This document shows, one piece after another, positions 23,328 through 31,490 of a stretch of 39,234 nucleotides of DNA. Made by a program: the position numbers and the translations under genes. Each line of letters begins with the position of its first letter. Within the stretch, counting starts at the first letter, position 1. The stretch spans positions 1 through 39,234 of the forward strand of contig JACRAN010000270.1 in NCBI GenBank assembly GCA_016234735.1, written 5' to 3'. Below the pieces are notes generated by a model. It saw only the letters and a list, made by a program, of their open reading frames with translations, did not search any database and was not told where the DNA came from. The stretch comes from Bacteroidota bacterium (GTDB lineage Bacteria; Bacteroidota; Bacteroidia; Chitinophagales; Saprospiraceae).

Positions 23328-23480
23328 TTTTGGCGGAGGGCTTTTTTAAGGGAAAAACCACCCTCGAAAGCGAGTGCGAACCCGGTGATGGATGCCGGGA
23401 AGCAGTTGGTTCGGGAATTTGTTTTCCCACCACCGTTTCCTCGTCAACTGTCACCTATCTTTTCACCTTTTAAAAAAAGC
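23328..23480 (+). promoter_or_regulatory. Structured 5' leader of rpsA
   Basis: The leader between the predicted start and the ATG at 23481 holds two compact hairpins: CTCG-AAAG-CGAG (23363-23374) and CCCGG-TGATGGATG-CCGGG (23381-23399). The rest is pyrimidine- then A-rich. S1 represses its own translation in other bacteria; a similar role for this leader is inference. Confidence 0.45.
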
Positions 23481-25646
23481 ATGTTCATGCTAAACGAAAT
23501 GAATCAAAGCGACGAAGTCGAAGAGGCCGATGATGTTATCTCCGAAGATGCCGTCGAGGAAACGGTCGAACCAATCGTGGCAGCGTTGGATCCCGAAGAC
23601 GAAGATGCCGCCGAAGAAACGGTAGCCCTTGCCACACCAGCGGCGGTTATTGAAGACGAAGAGGAAGAGGAAGGCGAAGATGTGCCCATCGAGGAGTTGC
23701 TCGCCGGCGCTACTGCTTTCGACGATTTCAATTGGGAATCGGCCAACAAACATGGTGTTTCCTACACCAAAGAAGAGCGTACCCGTTACACTGAAAGATA
23801 CGACAGCACCCTCAACTCGTTGCTGGAAAACGAAATCGTGGCGGCTACCGTCACCGCCATCAACAGCGGCGATGTGGTGCTCGACCTCAATTTCAAATCC
23901 GACGGCCTCGTGTCACTGGGTGATTTCAAAGACATCCCCGACCTGAAAATCGGCGACAAGGTGGACGTGTACGTGGAGCGTCAGGAAGACGAAAAAGGCC
24001 AGTTGGTGCTTTCCCGTCGCAAAGCCAAGCTGCTGAAAGCCTGGGAATCGCTGAAGGACTCGTTTGAAAACGGCACCGTCATCCGCGGCACCGTCATCAG
24101 CAAAACCAAAGGTGGCCTCATCGTGGATTGCAGCGGTTTGGAGACGTTCCTCCCAGGCTCGCAAATCGACATCAAACCCATCCTTGACTACGACCAGTTC
24201 GTGGGCAAACAGATGGAATTCAAAGTGGTGAAAATCAACGAGATCATCAAAAATGCCGTTGTTTCCCACAAAGCACTCATCGAAAGCGACCTCGCCGAGC
24301 AGCGTGACGCCATCATTGGCCGTCTCGAAAAAGGCCAGGTACTCGAAGGTTTGGTCAAAAACATCACCGACTTCGGAGCATTCCTCGACCTCGGCGGGGT
24401 GGACGGCCTGCTCTACATCACCGACATTTCCTGGGGCCGCATCAACCATCCAAGCGAGGTGTTGCACCTCAACCAGAAAATCAACGTGGTGGTGCTCGAT
24501 TTCGACGAAAACAAAAAACGTATCTCACTCGGCCTCAAGCAGTTGCAGCCCCACCCATGGGAAGTGCTGTCCGCCAGCATCAAGGAAGGCGACACCGTGA
24601 AAGGCAAAGTGGTGAACGTGGAAGACTACGGCGCATTCCTCGAAGTGATGTCAGGCGTCGAGGGCCTCATCCATGTGTCGGAGGTTTCCTGGGGCAACCA
24701 GCAAATCAACGCCAAGGATTACTTCAAAATGGGCACCGAACTGGAAGCCAAGGTCGTGACCATTGACCGCGACGAGCGCAAGATGTCGCTGAGCATCAAG
24801 CAGTTGACCAAAGATCCCTGGGACGAAATCGGCGAGAAATACCCCGTCGGCAGCCGCCACAAGGTGAAGGTGAAAAACCTCACGCAGTACGGTGTTTTCG
24901 TGGAAATGGAAGACGGCATCGGCGGCATGATCCACATCTCCGACCTCTCCTGGACGAAGCGCTACTCCCACCCGTCGGAGTTCACCAAAGTCGGGGCCGA
25001 AATCGACACCGTCATCCTCGAAGTGGACAAAGACAGCCGCAAACTGTCGCTCGGCCACAAGCAAACGGAGGAAAACCCATGGGATACTTTCGAAAATGTG
25101 TTCCCCGTCGGTTCCTACCACGAAGCTACCATCGTCCGCCGCGACGACCGGGGCGCCATCGTGCAACTGCCGCACGGCTTAGAAGCTTTCGCCCCTATCA
25201 AGCACTTGAAAAAAGACGACGGCACCACCGCCAATGTGGAGGAGTCACTGATTTTCAAGGTGATTGAGTTCAACCGGGACGACAAGCGCCTGCTCGTTTC
25301 CCACACCCGCTATCTCGAAGATGTACGCCGTGAGGCCGACGAGACCGTGAAGAAGGAGAGGGACAAAGAAGTGGACGAGACCCGCCAGGTGGTAAAAAAG
25401 CAGCAGGCCAGCGTGGAGCGCTCGACGCTCGGCGACCTGGACGTGTTCAGCCAACTGAAAACACAGTTGGGCGACGCAGCCACAGCCACTCCTCCTCCTC
25501 CCCCGCCACCGGTAGCGCCAGCCGCACTGGCAGAACCGGAACCGGAACCGGCAGCCCCGGCAGCGCCGGAAGCGCCGGCCGCACTGGCAGAGCCGGAACT
25601 GGAAGCACCAACCGCCCCGGAGGAAAGCGACAAGGTGGAGGAGTAA
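23481..25646 (+). CDS. rpsA: Ribosomal protein bS1
   Basis: A 721-residue S1 protein, longer than E. coli S1 (557). The first 80 residues are very acidic (runs of Glu/Asp and Ala-Glu), followed by about six S1 OB-fold repeats from about residue 110 to 615; typical units contain FGAFLDLGGVDGLLYITDIS and YGAFLEVMSGVEGLIHVSEV. The C-terminal 90 residues include a polyproline run and Ala/Pro/Glu repeats. In Bacteroidota, which rarely use Shine-Dalgarno pairing, S1 is likely important for mRNA binding at the small subunit. The start at 23481 (MFMLNEMNQSDEV) follows an A-rich stretch; ATGs at 23487 and 23499 are alternatives. Its promoter and terminator are both clear. Confidence 0.95.
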   Translation: MFMLNEMNQSDEVEEADDVISEDAVEETVEPIVAALDPEDEDAAEETVALATPAAVIEDEEEEEGEDVPIEELLAGATAFDDFNWESANKHGVSYTKEERTRYTERYDSTLNSLLENEIVAATVTAINSGDVVLDLNFKSDGLVSLGDFKDIPDLKIGDKVDVYVERQEDEKGQLVLSRRKAKLLKAWESLKDSFENGTVIRGTVISKTKGGLIVDCSGLETFLPGSQIDIKPILDYDQFVGKQMEFKVVKINEIIKNAVVSHKALIESDLAEQRDAIIGRLEKGQVLEGLVKNITDFGAFLDLGGVDGLLYITDISWGRINHPSEVLHLNQKINVVVLDFDENKKRISLGLKQLQPHPWEVLSASIKEGDTVKGKVVNVEDYGAFLEVMSGVEGLIHVSEVSWGNQQINAKDYFKMGTELEAKVVTIDRDERKMSLSIKQLTKDPWDEIGEKYPVGSRHKVKVKNLTQYGVFVEMEDGIGGMIHISDLSWTKRYSHPSEFTKVGAEIDTVILEVDKDSRKLSLGHKQTEENPWDTFENVFPVGSYHEATIVRRDDRGAIVQLPHGLEAFAPIKHLKKDDGTTANVEESLIFKVIEFNRDDKRLLVSHTRYLEDVRREADETVKKERDKEVDETRQVVKKQQASVERSTLGDLDVFSQLKTQLGDAATATPPPPPPPVAPAALAEPEPEPAAPAAPEAPAALAEPELEAPTAPEESDKVEE
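25521..25598. repeat. Internal direct repeat in the rpsA C-terminal tail
   Basis: GCCGCACTGGCAGA(A/G)CCGGAA occurs at 25521-25541 and 25578-25598, 57 bases apart, encoding AALAEPE twice. This suggests the Ala/Pro/Glu tail has expanded by in-frame duplication. Confidence 0.7.
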
Positions 25647-25673
25647 TCAGTACAAAAATTTGATCAACGATAG

Positions 25674-25710
25674 TCCCCGTTCCGGTTTTTCCGGGCCGGG
25701 GATTTTTTTT
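25674..25710 (+). terminator. Rho-independent terminator of rpsA
   Basis: A 12-base GC-rich stem with one mismatch and one G-U pair (25674-25685 with 25691-25702) and a TTTTT loop is followed by eight T residues. It begins 28 bases after the rpsA stop. Confidence 0.92.
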
Positions 25711-25790
25711 GCCCAAATACCATGAAATCCGCTACTGTTTCCCTACATTTCTACCCATTTTCATCTCCGTTCATCAAAATCCTGATTTGT

Positions 25791-28217
25791 ATGAAAAAAA
25801 TCTACTTGAACCGTTTCCTTGTGTGCCTTGTCCTGGCGTTTTCTGCCGGTGAAATTACTGCCCAGGTGGTCTATGTAAAACAGGACGCTTCGGGTGCAGA
25901 CAACGGCACTTCTTGGTTGAATGCCTACAAAAAGCTCGACGATGCGCTTTTAGCCACTACTTCCGGCCAGATATGGGTAGCAGCGGGTACCTATAAACCG
26001 GGAGGGCTGAGTCCGACATTCGCCTCGGTTTTTTCTGTGAAAAGCAATGTGTCGTTGTACGGCGGATTCGTAGGCACGGAAACCAGCCTCGCCCAGCGAA
26101 ACCCCGCCGTCAACCTGACCACCCTCAGCGGGGATATCAACGGCAACGATATTTCCGAAGTGTTCACCATGAACAAAACCGACAACACCCGGCATGTCGT
26201 TTACGTGGACAGCCTGCTGAGTTCAACCGTGGCCATTGATGGTTTTTCGATTATCGGCGGCCATACCAGCGATGTGGCAGGAGACCCGCAGTACGAGCGT
26301 TCCGGCGGCGGGATTTTTGGCCTCAGCCCCGTGCAGGTTTCCAATTGCAGTTTCTACAACAACTTTGGGAGGAGCGGGGGCAGCATTTACCTCGCTGGTG
26401 GAGCCGGTGGCTCCCAGGTGTTGGATTGTAGTTTTACAAAAAACAGCAGTTCGGACCAGTGCGCCGGGGCCCTGTTCAATTCCATTTCAAATATTTCGGT
26501 ACAACGATGCGAGTTTTCGGAAAATGTGGCGGTACGGGGTGCCCTGCACATCCGCTTTTGCTCGGACGTGACGATTGACAGTTGCCATTTTGAAAAAAAC
26601 ACCAACACGGTGGCAGCAGGCAGCGGGCTGTACAATTTCAACTGCACGGACGTCTCCCTGTCCAATTCCGATTTTCTGGAAAATGAAGCCACCAACTCCG
26701 GGGCAGTGTACTACGATGGCGACCAGTTGAGCATTACGGATGCGAATAATTTTTACGTTGAAAATTGCTCGTTCATCAACAACCACGCCACGGCGGGGGT
26801 CAGTGGTGCTTTCAGGAACCTGCGGGGGAGCTACACGCTCGACAACTGCTGGTTTGAAGGCAACACCTCCACAGGGTCCGGCGGCAACATCCGCAACGAC
26901 ACCAGCGACGACAACATTTTTTACCAAAATTGCACGTTCAAAAGCGCTACTTCCGGCGGTTGGGGTGGGGCGCATACCTGCTACGGAACGGGCAACTACA
27001 TCATTAAAAACTGTGTGTACGAAAACAACTCGGCCCCCAATTACGGCGGAGCCATGAACTGTGGTTTCAGGGCCAACGTGCTCGTTGATAGCTGCACGTT
27101 TGCCTCGAACACTTCCGTGAGCTCGTCGGGCGGGGCCATTGCCATGCAAAACGACTCGACCAGCCTCATGGTGCTGAACTCGACGTTCACCAACAACGAG
27201 TGCCTGAACAGTGGCGGTGCCATCTTCGGCGGTGCGGGCAGTGTGCATGTGGTGGTTGACAAATGCGAGTTTACGACCAATGGAATCACGGGAGCGGATG
27301 GCGTGGGGGGTGCCATTGCCGCACTCGAAGGCGGCAATGACGACATCGGTTCGCTGGTACTGAGCAACAGCGTTTTCCTGTACAACACCGCCCCCGTTCA
27401 GGCCGGTGCTTTGAACCTCTCGAACGTGGATGCCACCATTTACAGTTGCCTTTTTACAAACAACATTGCCAGCGGCATCGGCACCGGCGGTGCCATTTCC
27501 AACAATTGCGACTCCAACGTCGTGGAAGTCCAGATTATGAACACCACTTTCGCCGATAACGTGGGTGCACTGGCCGGCGGCCTTGCCAACTGGACCGGGG
27601 AGTTTGAATCCACTTCCAATACGACGCTTCAAAACTGCATCTTCCGGCAGGATGGTTTGTTAAACTATGCCATTGAAGCGGGAACCCCTGCGCTCCTCTC
27701 CAATGGCGGCAACCTGTCCGACGATGCGACGATGGCGGATTTCTTGACCCATCCCAAAGATATTCACGAAGATGTACCGGATTTCGTGGACCCCGATGAT
27801 TTCAACTACCGCCTGGCGATGGGCAGCCTTGGCATCGATGGTGGCGTGAACGACAACGCACCGGATTTCGACCTCGACGGCAACCCCCGGTACGACGATG
27901 TGGACATGGGCGCTTACGAATACCAGAAACTGCCGTCGGGCACTGCGGACTTGCTTCCCAACAATGGCGCACTGAAGCTTTCCCCAAATCCTGCGACAGG
28001 CTCAAGTGTTGGTGTTTTGGTTCAAAATAACTGGACTGGCACCCTCCGTGTGCGGCTGTTCGATGTCACGGGCAGGTTGGTCAGGGAAATTCAAGCGGAC
28101 AAAAACAGCCCGCAGGCGCAGTTTGACTTTCCGTTGGATGGCGTGAAAACCGGGGTTTACGATTTGTTGATTTTCAATGAAGGCAGAGCCATCAGCGAGG
28201 GTTTGCTGCGGTTTTGA
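25791..28217 (+). CDS. Secreted right-handed beta-helix protein with type IX secretion sorting domain
   Basis: An 808-residue exported protein. The signal peptide is MKKIYLNRFLVCLVLAFSAG (cleavage after ITAQ). The region to about residue 720 consists of many short repeats, each with N-C-x-F/S-x-N-x-x-x-x-G-G-A-like turns (for example NSTFTNNECLNSGGAIFGG), typical of right-handed parallel beta-helices. The late DLDGNPRYDDVDMGAYEYQ matches the 'choice-of-anchor Q' domain end. The last 80 residues form a type A T9SS sorting domain (LKLSPNPATGSSVGVL, LRVRLFDVTGRLVREI, GVYDLLIF). It is therefore probably sent to the cell surface through the type IX machinery; binding of polysaccharide or adhesion is a guess. 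The start at 25791 gives a proper signal peptide. Confidence 0.9.
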   Translation: MKKIYLNRFLVCLVLAFSAGEITAQVVYVKQDASGADNGTSWLNAYKKLDDALLATTSGQIWVAAGTYKPGGLSPTFASVFSVKSNVSLYGGFVGTETSLAQRNPAVNLTTLSGDINGNDISEVFTMNKTDNTRHVVYVDSLLSSTVAIDGFSIIGGHTSDVAGDPQYERSGGGIFGLSPVQVSNCSFYNNFGRSGGSIYLAGGAGGSQVLDCSFTKNSSSDQCAGALFNSISNISVQRCEFSENVAVRGALHIRFCSDVTIDSCHFEKNTNTVAAGSGLYNFNCTDVSLSNSDFLENEATNSGAVYYDGDQLSITDANNFYVENCSFINNHATAGVSGAFRNLRGSYTLDNCWFEGNTSTGSGGNIRNDTSDDNIFYQNCTFKSATSGGWGGAHTCYGTGNYIIKNCVYENNSAPNYGGAMNCGFRANVLVDSCTFASNTSVSSSGGAIAMQNDSTSLMVLNSTFTNNECLNSGGAIFGGAGSVHVVVDKCEFTTNGITGADGVGGAIAALEGGNDDIGSLVLSNSVFLYNTAPVQAGALNLSNVDATIYSCLFTNNIASGIGTGGAISNNCDSNVVEVQIMNTTFADNVGALAGGLANWTGEFESTSNTTLQNCIFRQDGLLNYAIEAGTPALLSNGGNLSDDATMADFLTHPKDIHEDVPDFVDPDDFNYRLAMGSLGIDGGVNDNAPDFDLDGNPRYDDVDMGAYEYQKLPSGTADLLPNNGALKLSPNPATGSSVGVLVQNNWTGTLRVRLFDVTGRLVREIQADKNSPQAQFDFPLDGVKTGVYDLLIFNEGRAISEGLLRF

Positions 28218-28235
28218 CTTCGGTTTTTAGGTATA

Positions 28236-28271
28236 AAAAGGGAGAAGGGCGATACCGCTCTCCTCCCTTTT
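28236..28271. terminator. Bidirectional terminator between the beta-helix gene and htpG
   Basis: AAAAGGGAG (28236-28244) pairs with CTCCCTTTT (28263-28271). A-rich and T-rich flanks on the two sides make it suitable for both strands. It separates two convergent genes. Confidence 0.75.
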
Positions 28272-28289
28272 CATTTTCACCGCCCGGCG

Positions 28290-30164
28290 TTATTTCAAAA
28301 ACGCCAGACTTTTCTTCACGAAAGCGGCCAGGTCGGCACCTTTCAACATGCCCTGGTTGAGCAGGGCCAGGTCGAGCAGGTGCCTGCCGAGGGCGTTGCG
28401 GTCGTCGCCTTCGGGCATTTTGAGCAGTTTTTCGGCGATGAATGGGTGGTTCGTGTTCACCACCACATTGTACATGTCGCCAAAGTCGCCGTACCCGCCG
28501 CCACTGAGCGCCTGCATTTCCTTCATCCGACGGAGGAACTCGGGCCGGGTAATCTGCACCGGCTGGTCGTCGGGCGAGAGCGGCGTGAGCTGCACGGAGT
28601 TGCCCGCTTTTTCTTTGACGAGACTTTCAAACACCTGCTTCACTTCCTCCTGTTCTTTTTCACTCAGCACACTTTCCTTTTTTTCATCTTTCTGTACGAG
28701 GTTGTCCACCGTGTCGGAGTCCACCCGCACGAAAGTGACATCTTTCAGCTTGTGCTCTAAGTGCTGCATGAAATGGGCATCAATCACGTTGTCAAATTCC
28801 AGCACGTCGTAGCCCCTGCCTTTGGCGGCTTCCACCTGGCTGTGGTGCTCCTCCGGGCTGTGGGTGTAGAGCAGTACGGTTCGTTTGTGCTTGTCGGTCT
28901 GCGTTTCGCTGACTTTTTTCTGGTAATCATCTATCGTAAAAAACGAGCCGTCCACATTTTTCAGCAGGGCAAAATCCATCGCCTTTTCATGGAATTTTTC
29001 ATCGGAAAGCATACCGTACTTGATGAACACACCGAGGTCTTTCCATTTGTTTTCAAATTCCGTCCGGTCGCTTTTAAAAAGGTCGTGCAGCCTGTCGGCC
29101 ACTTTTTTGGTGATGTAGCCGGTGATTTTGCGCACGTTGCTGTCACTTTGCAGGTAGCTGCGGCTCACGTTCAACGGGATGTCCGGCGAGTCGATGACGC
29201 CGTGCAGCAGGGTGAGGAAGTCGGGCACGATTTCCTTCACCTCGTCGGTGACGTACACCTGGTTGCAGTAGAGTTGGATTTTGTTTTTCTGCACCTCCAT
29301 TGAATTGGCTAATTTCGGGAAGTACAAAATCCCGGTCAGGTTGAACGGGTAGTCGATGTTGAGGTGTATCCAGAACATGGGTGCCTGGAAACTGTACGGG
29401 TACAGTTCCTCATAAAATTTCTTGTAGTCTTCGTCCGTCAGTTCACCGGGTTGCTTTTTCCAGGCTGGCGAAGGGTTGTTGATGATGTTGGCCACCTCTA
29501 CTTCCTTCGGTTTCTTTTTCTTTTCGCCCTCGCCTTCGTCCACCGACTCCTTGCGGGTGCCAAACTGGATGGGCACGGGCAGGAACTTGCAATACTTTTT
29601 CAGCAATTCCTCAATGCGGTGTTCTTCGAGGAACTCCTCGTTGTCCTTGCTGATGTGCAGCACGATGTCCGTGCCCCGTTGCGTTTTTTTATTGGGGGAA
29701 ATGCCGAATTCGGGAGTCCCGTCGCACACCCAGTTCACCCCTGCATCCTCCTCCCGCCACGATTTGGTGCTGACTTCTACCTTGTCGGCCACCATGAACG
29801 CAGAGTAAAAGCCGAGGCCGAACTTGCCGATGATGTTGTTTTCGCCCTGATATTTTTCCAAAAATTCCTGGGCGCTCGAAATCGCAATCTGGTTGAGGTA
29901 CTTGTTCACTTCCTCTTCGCTCATGCCGATACCCTTGTCCCGGACGGTCAGTGTGCCTTTTTTCTTGTTGACTTCAATTTCAATGGTGAGGTCGCCGATA
30001 TCGCCTTTGAGTTCGCCCCTGGAGGCCAGCGACTTCAATTTGGTGGTGGCATCGACGGCGTTGGAGACGAGTTCCCGAAGAAAAATTTCGTGGTCGGAGT
30101 ACAGGAATTTTTTGATGATGGGGAAAATGTTTTCAGTCTGAACCGAGATATTGCCTTTTTGCAT
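28290..30164 (-). CDS. htpG: Chaperone HtpG (Hsp90 family)
   Basis: A 624-residue ATP-dependent chaperone, the same length as E. coli HtpG. The N-terminal GHKL ATPase shows all the expected motifs: ELVSNAVDAT (31-40, catalytic Glu and Asn), DKGIGMS (76-82) and GKFGLGFYSAFM (113-124). The middle domain has FWIHLNIDYPFNLTGILYFP and DIPLNVSRSYLQSD with the ATP-contacting Arg. A Lys/Glu-rich linker (EGEKKKKPKEVE) lies in between. The C-terminal dimerisation domain contains RNALGRHLLDLALLNQGML. The protein assists folding of client proteins in the cytoplasm, often under heat stress. No clear promoter was recognised in the 300 bases upstream. Confidence 0.97.
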   Translation of the reverse strand: MQKGNISVQTENIFPIIKKFLYSDHEIFLRELVSNAVDATTKLKSLASRGELKGDIGDLTIEIEVNKKKGTLTVRDKGIGMSEEEVNKYLNQIAISSAQEFLEKYQGENNIIGKFGLGFYSAFMVADKVEVSTKSWREEDAGVNWVCDGTPEFGISPNKKTQRGTDIVLHISKDNEEFLEEHRIEELLKKYCKFLPVPIQFGTRKESVDEGEGEKKKKPKEVEVANIINNPSPAWKKQPGELTDEDYKKFYEELYPYSFQAPMFWIHLNIDYPFNLTGILYFPKLANSMEVQKNKIQLYCNQVYVTDEVKEIVPDFLTLLHGVIDSPDIPLNVSRSYLQSDSNVRKITGYITKKVADRLHDLFKSDRTEFENKWKDLGVFIKYGMLSDEKFHEKAMDFALLKNVDGSFFTIDDYQKKVSETQTDKHKRTVLLYTHSPEEHHSQVEAAKGRGYDVLEFDNVIDAHFMQHLEHKLKDVTFVRVDSDTVDNLVQKDEKKESVLSEKEQEEVKQVFESLVKEKAGNSVQLTPLSPDDQPVQITRPEFLRRMKEMQALSGGGYGDFGDMYNVVVNTNHPFIAEKLLKMPEGDDRNALGRHLLDLALLNQGMLKGADLAAFVKKSLAFLK

Positions 30165-30471
30165 GGTGTTATTGATTGTTGATTAAGGTTTTACGAAGAA
30201 AAAGCCGCTCAAGTGGTGGAAACATTCATCGAAATATTTTTAACACCTGTCATTGACCGCAAAAACGCCTTTTCAAAGTACATGCCACGGGGGCTTGACT
30301 GACAAAATGGCTGTTTTTACGGGCAATTTGAAGGATTTTAAAATTATAGCATTATTCCAACAAAACATACAAACCGGGTTTTCGCTGTCACAAATTACTT
30401 CGCTATTAAAATATCAGGCACTTCTTTTGCCAACATCATTGTGCCGTTATTTGGCAAACACAAATGGAATC
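30165..30471. other. Intergenic region between htpG and the small gene at 30472
   Basis: An AT-rich spacer of 307 bases between divergent genes. A forward frame is open from a TTG at 30253, but the predicted product before 30472 does not look like a protein. A weak promoter-like TTCG-N19-TTCTTTTG is seen at 30399-30429. Nothing else is recognised. Confidence 0.4.
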
Positions 30472-30777
30472 ATGAACGATGTAAGACAATTTCATGGGTT
30501 GGGAGAAAAGGAAACCGATAGGTATATCGGTGGCGAAATCCATGGAAAGAACGTCAGGGACTTGGTCACCAAGTTTTTTTACAAGGATAATCATTTGTGT
30601 TTTCACATTCTATTGCGTGTGGATGGAGGAGAAACAGTTTTCTTCCGGGAGTTTACGGATTATGCGGAGTACAAAAAGGCTTTCAGTGATTTGCAACAGG
30701 CGAAGCTCAGTAATATCATTATCAATGTTCCCGAAAAAAGTCTGGATTCAAGCGTCATTGCCGCGAATGTGGCATGA
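30472..30777 (+). CDS. Small protein of unknown function
   Basis: A 101-residue protein. It begins MNDVRQFHGLGEKETDRYIG, contains KNVRDLVTKFFYKDNHLCFH and VFFREFTDYAEYKKAFSDLQ, and ends SSVIAANVA. The central alternation of strands and charged residues suggests a compact alpha/beta domain. I do not recognise the family. The ATG at 30472 is preferred because the region upstream has no coding look, although an ATG at 30307 is in frame. Its composition is less GC-rich than its neighbours. It may be transcribed up to the strong terminator at 31027-31083, 250 bases after its stop. Confidence 0.5.
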   Translation: MNDVRQFHGLGEKETDRYIGGEIHGKNVRDLVTKFFYKDNHLCFHILLRVDGGETVFFREFTDYAEYKKAFSDLQQAKLSNIIINVPEKSLDSSVIAANVA

Positions 30778-31026
30778 TTTTCGGACTACGTAACTACGTT
30801 TTCAAAATTAAATTCGGATCAGCCTGTTCACCCTCCCACACTGAGTTTTGATCCTGAATCGTACCCCGTGCTTCCCTTAAACCAGCCACTTGACTTTTAG
30901 CCATTTACATCAGCCAGTTATTGGCAATCAAGATATGGATGAAGCCCACCCCGGCTTCCTTGCAGGTGCCTGAAATTTTTCACCACCTGAATCCAAAGAT
31001 GTCTGGGGGCAGAAGTGCCTCAGGAC
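30778..31026. other. Intergenic region before an isolated terminator; possible non-coding RNA
   Basis: No convincing gene is seen here. A hairpin CAGGTG...CACCTG (around 30964-30989) is present, and a very strong forward-strand terminator follows. No consensus promoter was found. On the reverse strand a broken frame reads VVKNFRHLQGSRGGLHPYLD before a stop, which could be the trace of a dead coding sequence. A small RNA or a long 3' untranslated region of the gene at 30472 are both possible. Confidence 0.35.
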
Positions 31027-31083
31027 AGTGAGTGAGACCAGTTCGTTTGGGGGGTAGAGCTGGTCTTATACTCACTTTTTTTT
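31027..31083 (+). terminator. Strong forward-strand terminator without an adjacent gene
   Basis: AGTGAGT (31027-31033) pairs with ACTCACT (31070-31076), and AGACCAG (31035-31041) with CTGGTCT (31060-31066), with a small internal bulge and an 18-base G-rich loop. Seven or more T residues follow. The nearest forward gene ends 250 bases upstream. Confidence 0.88.
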
Positions 31084-31090
31084 CTTTTAA

Positions 31091-31127
31091 AAAAGGGCAG
31101 CGACCGTGTTCCGGCGCTGCCCTTTTT
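31091..31127. terminator. Bidirectional terminator downstream of the MazG-like gene
   Basis: AAAAGGGCAGCG (31091-31102) pairs perfectly with CGCTGCCCTTTT (31115-31126), with A and T tracts on each side. On the reverse strand it ends the MazG-TrpF-like transcript (stop at 31149); on the forward strand it backs up the terminator just before it. Confidence 0.88.
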
Positions 31128-31148
31128 GCATTTTATCCCTTGTCAAAT

Positions 31149-31487
31149 TCACCTCAGTTTTTCGTTCGAGGCGTGGCGGACTGCGTCCCGCCGGGTCTTT
31201 TTTTCTAAGTTTTTTTTCATGGCTTCCGTCAAATCCACGCCTGTTTGGTTGGCCAGACAAATGACCAGAAACAGCACATCGGCCATTTCATCGGCCAGGT
31301 CTTCCTTGGCTGTTGCTGCCTGCCCCTGCGTTTTGAACGATTGCTCGCCGTACAGCCGGGCCATCAGGCGGGCCACTTCCCCCACTTCTTCCATCAGCAA
31401 GGCCGTATTGGTCAGTTCGCCGTAGTAGCGTACGCCGATGGTTTTTATCCAGCGGTCAACGGTTTGTTGTGCTTCGGAGATGGTCAT
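31149..31487 (-). CDS. MazG-like nucleotide pyrophosphohydrolase
   Basis: A 112-residue all-alpha NTP pyrophosphatase. The metal-binding pattern is visible: EEVGE at residues 33-37 and E62, D63, D66, E67, D70 in KEDLADEMADVLF (E-E-x-x-E ... E-x-x-D). Length fits the single-domain MazG-like group, which hydrolyses NTPs or dNTPs to NMP and pyrophosphate, often as a house-cleaning enzyme. A conserved C-terminal Lys/Arg-rich tail follows. The gene starts 3 bases after the stop of the TrpF-like gene, so the two are co-transcribed. A bidirectional terminator lies after its stop. Confidence 0.9.
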   Translation of the reverse strand: MTISEAQQTVDRWIKTIGVRYYGELTNTALLMEEVGEVARLMARLYGEQSFKTQGQAATAKEDLADEMADVLFLVICLANQTGVDLTEAMKKNLEKKTRRDAVRHASNEKLR

Positions 31488-31490
31488 AAT

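Noticed and set aside
30253-30471. N-terminal extension of the small gene at 30472
   Set aside because: The open frame begins with TTG and the translated part has no protein-like pattern.
30850-31015. Possible transposase remnant on the reverse strand
   Set aside because: A frame with VVKNFRHLQGSRGGLHPYLD looks protein-like, but it is short, broken by stops and has no identifiable catalytic motif or terminal repeats.
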